A stretch of 5,853 nt of DNA from NCBI GenBank assembly GCA_025451145.1, contig JANWKX010000113.1, positions 1 through 5,853 on the forward strand, given 5' to 3'. The notes beneath the pieces were generated by a model. The model worked only from the letters and a program-made list of their open reading frames with translations. It had not been told where the DNA came from and did not search any database. Positions 5,707 through 5,853 of this stretch are shown here, one piece after another (position 1 is the first letter of the stretch; each line of letters begins with the position of its first letter). This stretch comes from Vampirovibrionales bacterium (lineage in GTDB: Bacteria; Cyanobacteriota; Vampirovibrionia; Vampirovibrionales; JAGQHJ01). The position numbers and the translations under genes were made by a program.

Positions 5707-5744
5707 CCCGCTTCTTACAGAGGATTCATTTTGAGACGGGTTTT
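5701..5744 (+). terminator. Possible weak terminator after the peptidase operon
   Basis: CTGTAA (5701-5706, including the stop codon) pairs with TTACAG (5715-5720) across 8 nt. Alternatively AACCCG (5705-5710) pairs with CGGGTT (5737-5742), next to a run of four T residues (5741-5744), but with a 26-nt loop. Neither is a convincing intrinsic terminator, so read-through into the tRNA is possible. Confidence 0.25.
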
Positions 5745-5752
5745 GATAAAAT
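5744..5752 (+). promoter_or_regulatory. Extended -10 promoter for tRNA-Leu
   Basis: TG-A-TAAAAT forms an extended -10 element 18 nt before the first base of the mature tRNA, a usual distance for a short 5' leader. No clear -35 box is seen at 16-18 nt spacing (ATTCAT at 5724-5729), which extended -10 promoters tolerate. Confidence 0.45.
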
Positions 5753-5770
5753 GAGGATATCGTTTCCGAT

Positions 5771-5853
5771 GGGCAAATGGCGGAATGGTAGACGCGCTGG
5801 TCTTAGGAACCAGTGAAGCAATTCGTGGAGGTTCGAGTCCTCTTTTGCCCACC
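5771..5853 (+). tRNA. tRNA-Leu, anticodon UAG
   Basis: This is a full class II cloverleaf. Acceptor GGGCAAA (5771-5777) pairs with TTTGCCC (5844-5850). The D-arm has GCG/CGC around AATGGTAGA. The anticodon stem CTGGT/ACCAG (5797-5801, 5809-5813) encloses CTTAGGA with anticodon TAG at 5804-5806. A 13-nt variable arm (5814-5826) contains GAA-GCAA-TTC, and T-arm GGAGG/CCTCT surrounds TTCGAGT (5832-5838). Discriminator A5851 fits leucine. The last bases are CC, so a genome-encoded CCA tail probably finishes one base beyond the window. It reads CUA and, by wobble or modification, other CUN codons. Confidence 0.97.

Overview
The window is bacterial chromosomal DNA with mid-range GC, short gaps at the housekeeping genes and ordinary Shine-Dalgarno signals. 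It carries the start of a UvrA gene, a tandem pair of M16 zinc-peptidase subunits and a class II tRNA-Leu. The paired M16B arrangement and the UvrA sequence would fit the cyanobacterial neighbourhood, including non-photosynthetic Vampirovibrionia-like lineages. That placement is a low-confidence guess, because no lineage-specific marker is present.

Left part (1-1680): the first 247 codons of uvrA run leftward off the window edge. Diverging from it across a 79-nt gap is a 285-aa coiled-coil protein of unknown function. The gap holds a 6-bp inverted repeat that could serve either gene.

Middle (1681-3010): a 704-nt stretch without a convincing gene is packed with small perfect palindromes, several sharing TTGGGG/CCCCAA arms. 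It also has a near-identical 15-nt direct repeat and two mutually exclusive stem-loops just after the coiled-coil gene. Next comes a 96-aa protein whose predicted strand/helix order resembles small ferredoxin-like, I9-inhibitor-like domains. Between it and the peptidase operon lies a strong intrinsic terminator facing the minus strand, with no minus-strand protein gene to serve. Together with a promoter-like pair about 155 nt upstream, it suggests an unannotated minus-strand small RNA of about 170 nt.

Right part (3011-5853): two M16 peptidase genes overlap by ATGA. The first keeps the zinc-binding HxxEH site. The second has Asp at all three of those motif positions but keeps the Arg/Tyr pair that the first lacks. 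This is the split active site of heterodimeric M16B proteases (mitochondrial processing peptidase type), so the two products probably form one enzyme. The first subunit also carries about 20 extra residues before its last zinc ligand. A tRNA-Leu(UAG) follows, apparently from its own extended -10 promoter, and reaches the window edge.
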